Assembly (NCBI GenBank): GCA_046260155.1
Contig: JBJYXV010000077.1
Location: 288,929 to 352,928, forward strand
Length of the DNA stretch: 64,000 nucleotides
DNA from: PFL25 sp046260155
GTDB lineage: Bacteria > Chloroflexota > Anaerolineae > Anaerolineales > UBA4823
Direction: 5' to 3'
Positions 8,771-17,484 of the stretch are shown here, piece after piece. How positions within the stretch are numbered: the first letter of the stretch is position 1; every line of letters starts with the position of its first letter. The translations under genes were made by a program, and so were the position numbers. The notes beneath the pieces are model-generated. The model searched no databases, was not told where the DNA came from, and saw nothing but the letters and a program-made list of their open reading frames with translations.

Positions 8771-11599
8771 TTGTCGGCTTCACGGCGTTGGTGGAGAAGT
8801 TTTCCTTTTGTGTTGGCGCTTATCTCACTCATCTTCATTGGGTGGAGCGCCTACCTTTCTTTAACTTACCCACATGACGGCATTGTCACATTAAATAATA
8901 ACTGGGTCATAACGGAATTAGATACTTTTGGCAGTGAAGAAAACCGGCTTAAGGTAGGGGATAGGATCGTTGAAGTAGATGGTGTCTCACCCGTCAAAGC
9001 GATTCCCTTCTACGCAAATAAATCACCTGGCGACTCAGTAGACCTTGTCGTCATTCGTAATGGGGAACCGATCGCCTTATCTATCAAACTTTTCAAGCCG
9101 GGGATTGAGTTAATCGTCGATCTGGCAGTTGTTCTCGTTTTAGCACTGGTTTTTTGGGGAATGGGAGTCGGTGTCCTAGCATTCAAACCGGGAGACATTA
9201 CCTCGAGCCTGTTTTTCTTATTCACACAGGTCAGTGCTTTGATGTTGGTAACCGGGTTAAGCTCCCTAGCCGGACCGCCTATCTTTTCCAGCATTTTTAA
9301 TGCATTACTGTGGTTGATCGGTCCCCTGACGGTACATCTACATTATTACTTTCCCCAGCCGATCTACCTGCGCCGACGACGCCAGGCATTGCTGGGTTTG
9401 TATGCAATCGCATTGCTGGGCGGCCTGCCATATTTAGTTTTCGGAACAAGTACCATCCGATCCCTCCTCTGGTACTCTCAGCTTTACACCGCTGGATTAA
9501 TCTTCTTGGCGATCAACCTGGTGATAGTGATTGGGTTATTGATTTATGATTACCGTTTTGCAACTACTCCCGGTGTGCGCAGTAGAATCAGGATAGTAGT
9601 GCTGGGGGGCGTTTTGAGTTTGATACCCATCATCACACTCACTCTTTTACCAGATGCATTATTCTCCCAACCAATTTTTTCCTACACAGTAGCATTTCTA
9701 TTCTTGGGATTGTTCCCTCTAACTTATGGGTATGCAATTGTTCGGCACCGCTTGATTGAGATTGATCGCTATGTAAACCGGGGAGCGACCTTTATCCTGG
9801 TCTTCTCGGTTATGGGCGGTGTGTATGCCCTCCTCTATGCAATCCGCAGCTTGATCCGGCTCGATTCAATGCCGGATGCGCTGACGAACACTGTCCTCGT
9901 TCTGGTTTTGGCCAGTTTGTTTCCACTGTTGTATCGCCGCATCCAGAGGGTTGTTGATACAGCCTTTTATGGGAGTTGGTACGATTACCGTTCAGCAGTG
10001 ACGAGAATTACGAGTTCTCTTGAACAAATCACCGAGATGTCCTTGCTGGCGCGGACCGTTGGGGATCGGGTGGTTAATGTCCTGCAATTGGAAGATGCGT
10101 GTATTTTTCTGCGAGACCTGGAAGGAAGTTTCTCAGTTGTGGAAGTCGCACCTCATCCGAAAGAAGCAGACCAGGATCCCCTCTCGTTTCAAACCTTACC
10201 GAAAAACAGCTTAACCTACCTGCTGAATATTGGTGCTGTCGGACGCGAATCACTGCGTGAGACTCTGGCCGAGGTAAAACTCTCTCCTGAAGAGCACGAA
10301 CTATTGGCCAGCGAGCAAATCTATTTATGGGTTCCTGTTATCGGGCACGGCCAGGTGTTAGGATTGTTGGCTTTAGGTCCGAAAAAAGGCGGGGATATCT
10401 TCAGCGGGGAAGATATGGATATCTTGCGCATCGTGTCCCGGCAGATGGGTCCATTGATTGAAAATATTCACCTTGTGACCCGCTTGCGACAATATGCGGC
10501 TGAATTGGAAAAAAGAGTTGAAGAGCGTACTGCGGAACTCTTTGACGCGAAAGAGCGAGTCGAAGCTGTTCTTTCTAGTGTTGGAGATGGTGTGGTTGTC
10601 ACTGATTTGGAAGGTAACATTCTGACTGTCAACCAGGCTTTTGAAGATCAATCCGGATTCCGATCTGCAGATGTGGTGGGTAAACCCCTGTTTGACGTGT
10701 TAAACGGTGATGAAAATCGGGAGAAATCGAACGAGATTGAGGAATCATTGGAAAAGGATTCGCGCTGGAGCGGTGAATTGAGTACGACTCATAAGAATGG
10801 GCGTCATTATGATGTGTTGTTGACCATTGCACCGGTTCGCAACCAGAATGGTGAGATTATTGGATATGTCAGCAGCCAACGTGACATCACCCAGTACAAG
10901 GAACTTGAACGATTAAAAGACCAATTCATTCTTGAAGTATCGCACGAACTGCGGACCCCAGTTACAAATATGGGTCTCTTCGCAGAGCTGATAGAGCGTG
11001 GTAAACCAGAAAAGAAAAATGAATACATGCATGTGCTCAAAACAGAGATTAGTCAATTGATGCGCATGATCGAAGATATTCTTGATCTCTCCAGGCTCGA
11101 AGTTGGCAAACTCAAAAGGACCACTTTCACAGATCTGGATCTAAACTTGATCGCTGAGCAGGTTGTTGCTGCTCACTGCCCATTGGCTGAGGAGGGTGGT
11201 CTTGAACTGATCTTTGAGCCGGCTGATCATTTACCTCTTATCCATGGCGAGCAAAACCAGATAGCCAGGGTGTTGACAAACCTGTTGTCCAATGCCATTC
11301 GTTATACCTCTGAAGGGTCTGTATCCGTCAGTACGTACGAAAGCGATTCGGGGGTGTGGGTTGAAGTACGAGATACCGGGATGGGTATTGACGAAGCAGA
11401 TTTTCCCCATCTTTTTGACCGTTTCTACCGAGGACAGAAGGTGAGCCAATCGAAGATCATGGGCTCGGGATTGGGATTAGCGATCGTGAAGGAGATTGTT
11501 GAACTTCATGAGGGCAAGATAGATTGGGAAAGTGTTAGTGGTGAAGGATCTACTTTCCGAATCTGGTTCCCTGAATCTGAAAAAGTCCTGGCGATGTAA
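8771..11599 (+). CDS. Polytopic PDZ-GAF-PAS sensor histidine kinase (ComP-like N-terminus)
   Basis: 942 residues from a TTG start preceded by AGGTGGAGGG; later starts would remove the first membrane helix. Order: TM helix (about 12-31); extracytoplasmic PDZ-like domain (about 40-112, with NRLKVGDRIVEVDG); a block of about eight TM helices to ~385, including the GYAIVRHRLIEID segment often found before the last helix of such sensors; GAF-like domain (~405-565); coiled coil (~570-595); PAS (~600-715); HisKA with H725 in VSHELRTP; HATPase with VLTNLLSNAIRYT, DTGMGI and GSGLGLAI. The membrane/PDZ architecture recalls ComP, the ComX receptor, but the kinase core is HisKA rather than the HisKA_3 type of ComP. 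The response regulator starts six bases downstream. Confidence 0.85.
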   Translation: MSASRRWWRSFPFVLALISLIFIGWSAYLSLTYPHDGIVTLNNNWVITELDTFGSEENRLKVGDRIVEVDGVSPVKAIPFYANKSPGDSVDLVVIRNGEPIALSIKLFKPGIELIVDLAVVLVLALVFWGMGVGVLAFKPGDITSSLFFLFTQVSALMLVTGLSSLAGPPIFSSIFNALLWLIGPLTVHLHYYFPQPIYLRRRRQALLGLYAIALLGGLPYLVFGTSTIRSLLWYSQLYTAGLIFLAINLVIVIGLLIYDYRFATTPGVRSRIRIVVLGGVLSLIPIITLTLLPDALFSQPIFSYTVAFLFLGLFPLTYGYAIVRHRLIEIDRYVNRGATFILVFSVMGGVYALLYAIRSLIRLDSMPDALTNTVLVLVLASLFPLLYRRIQRVVDTAFYGSWYDYRSAVTRITSSLEQITEMSLLARTVGDRVVNVLQLEDACIFLRDLEGSFSVVEVAPHPKEADQDPLSFQTLPKNSLTYLLNIGAVGRESLRETLAEVKLSPEEHELLASEQIYLWVPVIGHGQVLGLLALGPKKGGDIFSGEDMDILRIVSRQMGPLIENIHLVTRLRQYAAELEKRVEERTAELFDAKERVEAVLSSVGDGVVVTDLEGNILTVNQAFEDQSGFRSADVVGKPLFDVLNGDENREKSNEIEESLEKDSRWSGELSTTHKNGRHYDVLLTIAPVRNQNGEIIGYVSSQRDITQYKELERLKDQFILEVSHELRTPVTNMGLFAELIERGKPEKKNEYMHVLKTEISQLMRMIEDILDLSRLEVGKLKRTTFTDLDLNLIAEQVVAAHCPLAEEGGLELIFEPADHLPLIHGEQNQIARVLTNLLSNAIRYTSEGSVSVSTYESDSGVWVEVRDTGMGIDEADFPHLFDRFYRGQKVSQSKIMGSGLGLAIVKEIVELHEGKIDWESVSGEGSTFRIWFPESEKVLAM

Positions 11600-11605
11600 T
11601 CCGAA

Positions 11606-12592
11606 ATGACTGAGGAAACGATATTACTGGTAGAAGATAGCGATGTTCTTCGCACGGGGTTGAAATCCCTCCTGGAACAAGAAAACTATTCCGTGATTAC
11701 CGGGGGAAATGGTGTGGAAGCCTTGGAACAATTACGCTCCATGACGCCTGATTTAATCCTGGCAGATATCTTGATGCCCGAGATGGATGGTTACGCGTTG
11801 TTTGAGGCCGTTCGGAGCCGTCCGGAGTGGATCTCAATTCCCTTCATCTTCCTCACCGCTCGCCGCGAGCGGAAGAACATCCTGGCTGGAAAACGCTTAG
11901 GTGCGGATGATTACCTGCTTAAACCAATCTCCCCGGATGATTTATTAACTGCGATCCGGGCTCGCCTTGGCCGTAGCCAACAACTGCTCTTAGCCCAGAT
12001 CCATGAATCATATGAAACAACATTGATCATGCTTGCCAATGCAATTGAAGTACGCGATCCATATACCCGTGGTCATGTAGAACGGGTGATGAATTATGCT
12101 CAAACAATCGCTGAATATCTTGGATGGTCAGCGAATGAGATCAATAATCTTCGTTTTGGCAGCATCCTGCATGACATTGGGAAGATTCACATTTCCGGGG
12201 AGATTCTCACCAAAGCCGGACCCCTGAGCGAAGAAGAATGGATCGAAATGAAAAAGCATCCTGAACTAGGTGCCGAATTGATCAAGGACATTCATTATCT
12301 ATCCGCAGCTAGACCAGTCATTCTGAATCATCATGAGAGATGGGACGGGAGTGGTTACCCTTATGGCTTGGTGGGGGAAAAGATTCCAGTGATCGCTCGC
12401 ATCGTAGCCATCGCCGACTCGTTCGATGCAATGACAACAAAACGACCCTACCGCAAAGCATTAACTCCCGAAGAAGCGTTTGATGAGGTGATAACTGGGA
12501 GTGGTAAACAATATGATCCCTTGATCGTGGAAGCCTTCCAGCATGCCTGGGAGAATGGAGATATCAAAGAAATATTCCTCGCCTTTCCATGA
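11606..12592 (+). CDS. Response regulator with HD-GYP cyclic-di-GMP phosphodiesterase domain
   Basis: 328 residues, RpfG-like. Receiver domain 1-125 with acidic pocket E10-D11, phosphoacceptor D54 (ILADILMPEMDG) and K107 (LLKPIS). HD-GYP domain ~135-320 with the metal pair H189-D190 (LHDIGKI), H242-H243 and the signature GYP within HHERWDGSGYPYG, all intact, so phosphodiesterase activity is expected. Phosphorylation by the upstream kinase (gap six bases, translational coupling) would modulate cleavage of cyclic-di-GMP, altering adhesion, motility or secretion. In ComQXPA systems the regulator is a DNA-binding ComA; here the presumed output is a second messenger instead. The next gene is convergent and only 37 bases away. 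Confidence 0.9.
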   Translation: MTEETILLVEDSDVLRTGLKSLLEQENYSVITGGNGVEALEQLRSMTPDLILADILMPEMDGYALFEAVRSRPEWISIPFIFLTARRERKNILAGKRLGADDYLLKPISPDDLLTAIRARLGRSQQLLLAQIHESYETTLIMLANAIEVRDPYTRGHVERVMNYAQTIAEYLGWSANEINNLRFGSILHDIGKIHISGEILTKAGPLSEEEWIEMKKHPELGAELIKDIHYLSAARPVILNHHERWDGSGYPYGLVGEKIPVIARIVAIADSFDAMTTKRPYRKALTPEEAFDEVITGSGKQYDPLIVEAFQHAWENGDIKEIFLAFP

Positions 12593-12629
12593 GATCTATG
12601 TCGATTTCTTTTTCGAAGTAGAAATTCCA

Positions 12630-14267
12630 TTAAACTGTGATTGAGATCGAGTGGTACCCTGTGGCACCATCAGGTTGTGTTCCGGATCTTACGTCAGTTT
12701 GAATCTCACCAGTGGCATCGATCGCTCGCACCGCAAGAACGTGTTCTCCAGGGGTTAATTGAAGATCAGCTCGCCAGAGCACCCAGGTGAGGTTTGAGAG
12801 GGGGCGATCCAATTCGGCTGTTTTCCAATCTCCATCATCCACTCTCAATTCGACGCTCAGGATACCTCTATCTCCAGAAAATGCGATCCCCCCGGCCATC
12901 ACCTCACCAGGAGAATTCTCCTGTGTGGTGTCAATCACAGAGGTCGTTTTAATAATCCCACTCTCAGTCCAACCTCGTTGCTGCCAGAAGCCTTTGTAAT
13001 CATTGTTGACTGCTTCAATCTTGATGATCCACTTGGGATTCTTAATGCCATACCGTCCCGGTGTATATAACCTCAGGGGGGACCCATGTGTCCTGGTCAG
13101 CGGTTGGTTGCCCATCTTGTAACATAATAGGGTTTCAGGATCTAAGGCTGCCTGTACTGGTAGCGATTCAGTATATCCATCAACTCCAGTGAATTTGATA
13201 TCAATCACATTCGGATTCAATTGTGCAGATTCAAGAACATCTTTCAAGCGCGCACCCTGGAAAAGGGTTGTCCCGATCAGATCGCCACCGACCAGGTTTG
13301 AGATGCAGGTCAGGGTGGCATATTGATCGACCATCGGGAAGTTTTGTAAATCTACCAGGCTGAGTGTGAGGGGATTTTCTACTAGTCCATCAATTTTTAG
13401 AAAATAAGAGTCCGCAGGTAAATCGGTCTCTCCGCCTTGTTGGCGCAAACGCTGGATCAGTGGATCGTCGCTGTCCAGGAAGTCCTCATCGCCTGGCGGC
13501 AGCAGATTGATGTCCACCCGGTAGAAGTCTTCGATAGGTGTGATTTCCGGGCGCGTTCCAGGAACTGCCTGAAATCCTGCTTTTGTTGGGATGGCACTGG
13601 GTGGAGGTTGGATTGGTTCTGTTGTCACCGGGTTTTGGGTGATTTCCACTGGTTCATTTCCTGCTTTCAGCCAGCGACTGGTCCCGACCAGGATCGCAGT
13701 CAATCCTGCTGAACCAATGGCGAGTTCAGCGACCACACGTTTCCGGTTAAGGTCTTGATGCTGGGTGATCGCTGACAGATAGCGATCCGCTCCCCAGGCA
13801 AGACCCAGTCCCCAGAACATACTCGCGGCGAGCAGCCAGATGAATTCCGCAGATAGCTTTACCTCTCCTGGTTCATTCCAGCTTGCCAGCAGGATTGAAA
13901 CCAGTCCCAGGATCAAGCCATACAAAATCCCGTGCATCACCCAGGATGTTTTCAGGTTCCCCAAGGTAACATTAAATAAACCTGAAAGCAAAGATAACAT
14001 GACCAATGCCAGCAGGTACGCAAATGCAATCTCAAGCAACTTTCCAGTAGCGGAGGTTTGACCTATTCCAATGAAGGTGACAAATTTGATCAGCGTTTCA
14101 ACTGCTAGTGTGATCACCTGTCCAGGCAGCGACCAGGATAAAAATTCAAATAATTGAAATGGAACGTGAATCCAGCCGAATATGTGCTGTCCGGCAGACA
14201 TAAGAGCCAGCCACGGCAAGCTGATAAAAAAACCGACAGTAGTGCCTGCTATGAACCGTTCTTTCAT
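12630..14267 (-). CDS. Membrane-fused molybdopterin oxidoreductase (sulfite oxidase / MsrP-like)
   Basis: 545 residues. The N-terminal ~200 residues carry about five TM helices (e.g. 7-27, 77-100, 110-130, 138-155), unlike soluble MsrP/YedY. A linker leads to an oxidoreductase-molybdopterin domain (~250-420) with the molybdenum-ligating Cys in TLTCISNLVGG (C321), the GxxLKDVL segment, and PLRLYTPGRYGIKNPKWI, followed by a Mo-co dimerisation-like beta domain to the end. The family carries out two-electron oxidation or reduction of sulfite, sulfoxides or similar on the outside of the membrane. No separate heme subunit (MsrQ) is adjacent; the fused membrane helices may serve in its place, though no obvious paired heme histidines were identified. 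Convergent with the HD-GYP gene. Confidence 0.85.
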   Translation of the reverse strand: MKERFIAGTTVGFFISLPWLALMSAGQHIFGWIHVPFQLFEFLSWSLPGQVITLAVETLIKFVTFIGIGQTSATGKLLEIAFAYLLALVMLSLLSGLFNVTLGNLKTSWVMHGILYGLILGLVSILLASWNEPGEVKLSAEFIWLLAASMFWGLGLAWGADRYLSAITQHQDLNRKRVVAELAIGSAGLTAILVGTSRWLKAGNEPVEITQNPVTTEPIQPPPSAIPTKAGFQAVPGTRPEITPIEDFYRVDINLLPPGDEDFLDSDDPLIQRLRQQGGETDLPADSYFLKIDGLVENPLTLSLVDLQNFPMVDQYATLTCISNLVGGDLIGTTLFQGARLKDVLESAQLNPNVIDIKFTGVDGYTESLPVQAALDPETLLCYKMGNQPLTRTHGSPLRLYTPGRYGIKNPKWIIKIEAVNNDYKGFWQQRGWTESGIIKTTSVIDTTQENSPGEVMAGGIAFSGDRGILSVELRVDDGDWKTAELDRPLSNLTWVLWRADLQLTPGEHVLAVRAIDATGEIQTDVRSGTQPDGATGYHSISITV

Positions 14268-14346
14268 CTAAGGTCTGGTGAGCATGTCATACGAGGGTAT
14301 CTTGTAGTGTTGCTTTGAAGGCCAACGATTATCCGTAAGACTGTAA

Positions 14347-15312
14347 TTAATTCGAGCTGCTGGCCTGGTCCAGGGTATTCTTTTCCTCAGGCGTTAATCT
14401 CAAACCTACTGCACCGAGGTTGTCCTGCAGCTGCTCAAGAGTGCGCGGGCCGATGATCGGGCTGGTGATTAGTGGGTCACTGAGCAACCAGGCCAAGGCT
14501 ATTTGGGAGATGGTTTTGCTGCTTTTCTCTACGCCGATGGTCTTCATCTTCTCTAACAGCAGCCAATTACTTTGAGAAAAATGCTTTTTGACACCATTTG
14601 CCCGCTCGCTTTCTACTTCGGAGCCTTTTTCATCGTACTTCCCAGTTAAAAATCCACCTCCCAGCGGGCTGTAAGGTATGACTCCTAAACCGTATTCTCG
14701 GCAAATTTGAGCGAGTTCCTGTTCGAATTCTTTTCTATGCACCAAGCTGTAATGGGGCTGCAGAGAATCATAGCGGGTCAGGTTGTCCCGATCCGCATAC
14801 CAGAGGGCTTGCATTAAACGCCAGGCCGTGTAATTTGAACAACCGGCATAGCGGACTTTACCCTGGTGGACCAAATCATCCAATGCAGAGAGGGTTTCTT
14901 CAATGGGGGTATTTTCATCATACCAATGTGTCTGGTAAAGATCTATATAGTCTGTCTTCATCCTCCTGAGAGACCCTTCGACAGCGGTTAAGATATGGGC
15001 ACGTGATAACCCCTCATCATTTGGTCCTGGTCCCATTGTTCCCCGAACCTTCGTTGCCAGGATAACCTGAGTGCGATCAATATTGTGGCTGCTCATCCAT
15101 TCACCGAGAATCTCTTCCGAAATACCTCCAGGGTTGCCTGCTGCCCACCGGGAATAAACATCTGCGGTATCGATGAAGTTAATTCCCTGATCGAATGCTT
15201 GGGATAATATTTCATACGAAGTAGCTTTATCTGCAGTCCAGCCAAACTGCATGGTTCCCAGGCACAGTTCTGAGACTCTCAATCCGGTGCGGCCTAAGTT
15301 GCGATATTCCAT
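14347..15312 (-). CDS. Aldo/keto reductase
   Basis: 321 residues, (beta/alpha)8 NADPH-dependent oxidoreductase. The catalytic tetrad is readable: Asp and Tyr in FIDTADVYS, Lys in LATKVRG, His in YQTHWYDE. The cofactor segment near the C-terminus (SPIIGPRTLEQLQDN) matches the AKR family of YajO/general stress protein 69 type. These reduce aldehydes and ketones in the cytoplasm; substrate cannot be told from sequence. Length is normal and the frame intact. It is on the same strand as, but separated by about 80 bases from, the molybdenum enzyme. Confidence 0.92.
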   Translation of the reverse strand: MEYRNLGRTGLRVSELCLGTMQFGWTADKATSYEILSQAFDQGINFIDTADVYSRWAAGNPGGISEEILGEWMSSHNIDRTQVILATKVRGTMGPGPNDEGLSRAHILTAVEGSLRRMKTDYIDLYQTHWYDENTPIEETLSALDDLVHQGKVRYAGCSNYTAWRLMQALWYADRDNLTRYDSLQPHYSLVHRKEFEQELAQICREYGLGVIPYSPLGGGFLTGKYDEKGSEVESERANGVKKHFSQSNWLLLEKMKTIGVEKSSKTISQIALAWLLSDPLITSPIIGPRTLEQLQDNLGAVGLRLTPEEKNTLDQASSSN

Positions 15313-15418
15313 CTAATCTCCTCGAATTTACGATATCGATTCACACAGGTAGTCCTGGAATTGGTAGTTCCCTTTGTAATATCATCGCTATCCAAGACCA
15401 ATGGGGCAGTTGTTCGGG

Positions 15419-15793
15419 CTAATCGTGTTTTTCAATTGAAAACTTGTTGCCTTCAGGATCAGCGCCATCGCACACCCAAACACCTGGTGCAGCTGAGCGA
15501 ACATCTCCCATCTCAACCTTCTTGCCTAATAAATATTGGCGAGCAGATTCAATATCCTTGACACGAAAGACAAATTTTGGTGCATCTGGTCCCATGCGAC
15601 TTTTTCCTCCTGCGTGGAGGGCAAGGGTACAGGATCCAGTGTCCAATTCTACCCAGAATTCTTTATTATAATTGCTCATATCCTGCGGAAACTTCACCCT
15701 AAACCCGAGAGTATCCCGGTAGAAAGATACCTGTCGCTGCATGTCCTCGACGTAGAGGATGATTTCCATAATTTCACCAATTTCACTAATCAT
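15419..15793 (-). CDS. VOC-family (glyoxalase/bleomycin-resistance fold) protein
   Basis: About 124 residues with the beta-alpha-beta-beta-beta vicinal-oxygen-chelate pattern: MEIILYVEDMQRQVSFYRDTLG at the N-terminus, CTLALHAGG and FVFRVKDIE in the middle, VCDGADPEGNKFSIEK at the end. Metal-ligand candidates are the His of LALHAG and the terminal Glu. ATG at 15793 is chosen because GGAGG lies about 11 bases upstream; the frame extends to 15820. Such single-domain proteins act as dioxygenases, epimerases, glyoxalases or drug-binding proteins; no assignment is possible. It directly precedes the aldo/keto reductase on the same strand. Confidence 0.85.
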   Translation of the reverse strand: MISEIGEIMEIILYVEDMQRQVSFYRDTLGFRVKFPQDMSNYNKEFWVELDTGSCTLALHAGGKSRMGPDAPKFVFRVKDIESARQYLLGKKVEMGDVRSAAPGVWVCDGADPEGNKFSIEKHD

Positions 15794-16024
15794 ATTCAAA
15801 CTTACCTCCATAGATTCCATCGCTGACGGTGGATAGAAATGGTTTGAGTTTCACCCTCTTCATGCGGAAGGATTAATTCACGATGTTAAAAATCTGATTT
15901 ACGGGAGATTGCAAATCAGATCATCAACGATGATCTCTTGTTTTTTGGATCTTGGATAATCTTTATCCCAATTATACACCGGATAATTTGGGGGTCATTT
16001 GACTGAAAATAGGCTCGTGAAAAC

Positions 16025-16057
16025 AAACAAGCGTGGGCAACTGGCCCACGCTTGTTT
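16025..16057 (-). terminator. Strong intrinsic terminator after the SRPBCC-PDZ-DinB gene
   Basis: A 14-bp perfect stem (AAACAAGCGTGGGC paired with its complement) around a 5-base loop, ending on the minus strand in TTTGTTTTC. It lies 24 bases past the stop at 16081. Confidence 0.85.
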
Positions 16058-16080
16058 ATAAAATGCGGCTTGCCTGGTAA

Positions 16081-17289
16081 TTATTTCATTCTCGCAGCCT
16101 CCAGTGCTGACTGCATTTGCTCCAGGTGGGTATTAAAATGGTAGGGATCTTGAAGCAAGCCATAAGCGAGGCGCCAGTATTCTCCTTTCTGGGCGACAAA
16201 CTTATCAGGCAGGTTGGCGAGAAAATGCAGGGTTTCAGACATATTAAGTTTATATTCATTGAAGAGGGCATCTACCGATGAAAAAGCAGTGATGGTTGCC
16301 TCAATGTATTCGTCGATATTACCAGCATAATCATCTGCAAAGCGTTCATGCCCCCCGACTAGCTCAGCCATGTACTCCTGGTAGCCTCGTTCACCATGAA
16401 TGAAATGTGCGAGCACTCCTTTTATACTCCATTCCCCTGGGGCAGGTTTAAATGAGGCTTCCTCTTCGCTTACTTCGCTGAGAAACTTGTCCAACTCTGT
16501 TTCTATCCCTTGATAAATTTTCGCGACTGCATCTGCCAATCCTTTCGCCGTCGCTGGTATTTCTGGAATGGGTCTTCCGGAGAGAGTCATGTGTACATTT
16601 TCCTGCTTCCCGTCCCGGAAGAAGATCACTTCGATGGTGTCTCCTGCTTTGTGAGTATTGAGGGCTTGATTAAGATTTTCAAAATCAACAGTTGGCATAC
16701 CACCCATGCTGATTAATACATCGTTTTCTTGCAAACCCGCCGCTTCGGCACCCATACCAGCTACGGTGCCACCCAGGCGAATTCCCTGCGCGGATGGCAG
16801 CCCGAGTTGCTCTGCGATCTCTTCGTTCAAATCATCTACAATTATACCGAGCATCGGCCTGTTTACAAATCGCAGGTCCTTCCCTGTTGTGATCACTGAA
16901 TTTAAATTTGTGAGAGCGTTTTCCCATCCCTTTTTGATCTCTGAACGGATGCTTTCCCATTGCGCACTGCGCCCAAGTCCTTTGTGATCTACTTTAACAA
17001 GTGTCCCTTCTTCTCGAGGGGAGAAAGTTACCTCCACCTCAGTTGGTGAGGGGTCTCGCTTGCCGGACCAAGTGAAGACCACTTTTTTGCCAGGTTCCAC
17101 TGATTTGAATTCACCGCTGGTGTAAAACCCTGATTCCCACCACATGTACAATCTGCCTCCCGGACGAGGCACAGCCGTTGCCACATTGCAGAGCCAACCT
17201 CGCAGAGCCGTTGCGTTGGTGAAAGCCCGGTATACACTGTCTGGATCAGTCTTGATCATTTGACTGAAGGATAAGGTATCTGATGGCAT
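16081..17289 (-). CDS. SRPBCC-PDZ-DinB three-domain protein
   Basis: 402 residues; ATG at 17289 is preferred because AAAGGAG precedes it (an upstream in-frame start at 17331 lacks one). Residues ~1-135 form an AHSA1/START-like SRPBCC domain (DPDSVYRAFTNATALRGWL, GRLYMWWESGFY, VDHKGLG). Residues ~145-245 form a PDZ domain (LGIIVDDL, AAGLQENDVLISMGG). Residues ~265-400 form a DinB-type four-helix bundle (WSIKGVLAHFIHGERGYQEYMAE, later PYHFNTHLEQM) with the metal-ligand histidines of the fold plausible. No signal peptide. The individual domains bind hydrophobic ligands, peptide termini and metal/thiol cofactors; the combined role is unknown. Confidence 0.85.
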   Translation of the reverse strand: MPSDTLSFSQMIKTDPDSVYRAFTNATALRGWLCNVATAVPRPGGRLYMWWESGFYTSGEFKSVEPGKKVVFTWSGKRDPSPTEVEVTFSPREEGTLVKVDHKGLGRSAQWESIRSEIKKGWENALTNLNSVITTGKDLRFVNRPMLGIIVDDLNEEIAEQLGLPSAQGIRLGGTVAGMGAEAAGLQENDVLISMGGMPTVDFENLNQALNTHKAGDTIEVIFFRDGKQENVHMTLSGRPIPEIPATAKGLADAVAKIYQGIETELDKFLSEVSEEEASFKPAPGEWSIKGVLAHFIHGERGYQEYMAELVGGHERFADDYAGNIDEYIEATITAFSSVDALFNEYKLNMSETLHFLANLPDKFVAQKGEYWRLAYGLLQDPYHFNTHLEQMQSALEAARMK

Positions 17290-17484
17290 TATTATCTCCT
17301 TTGATTCGTACATTATCGATTTCTTATTCAACTATTTTGAGTTGAATATGGTTCACTTTTAACCATGTCAGGGGTGATCGTGTTTTGAAAATATTCCTTT
17401 AGATCATATCGGATGTGGTTTGTTCTAAAGGATGCCCACAGGTGAGGTACTCACCTTCTCCGAGATCCATTTGGTGAATAAGGT

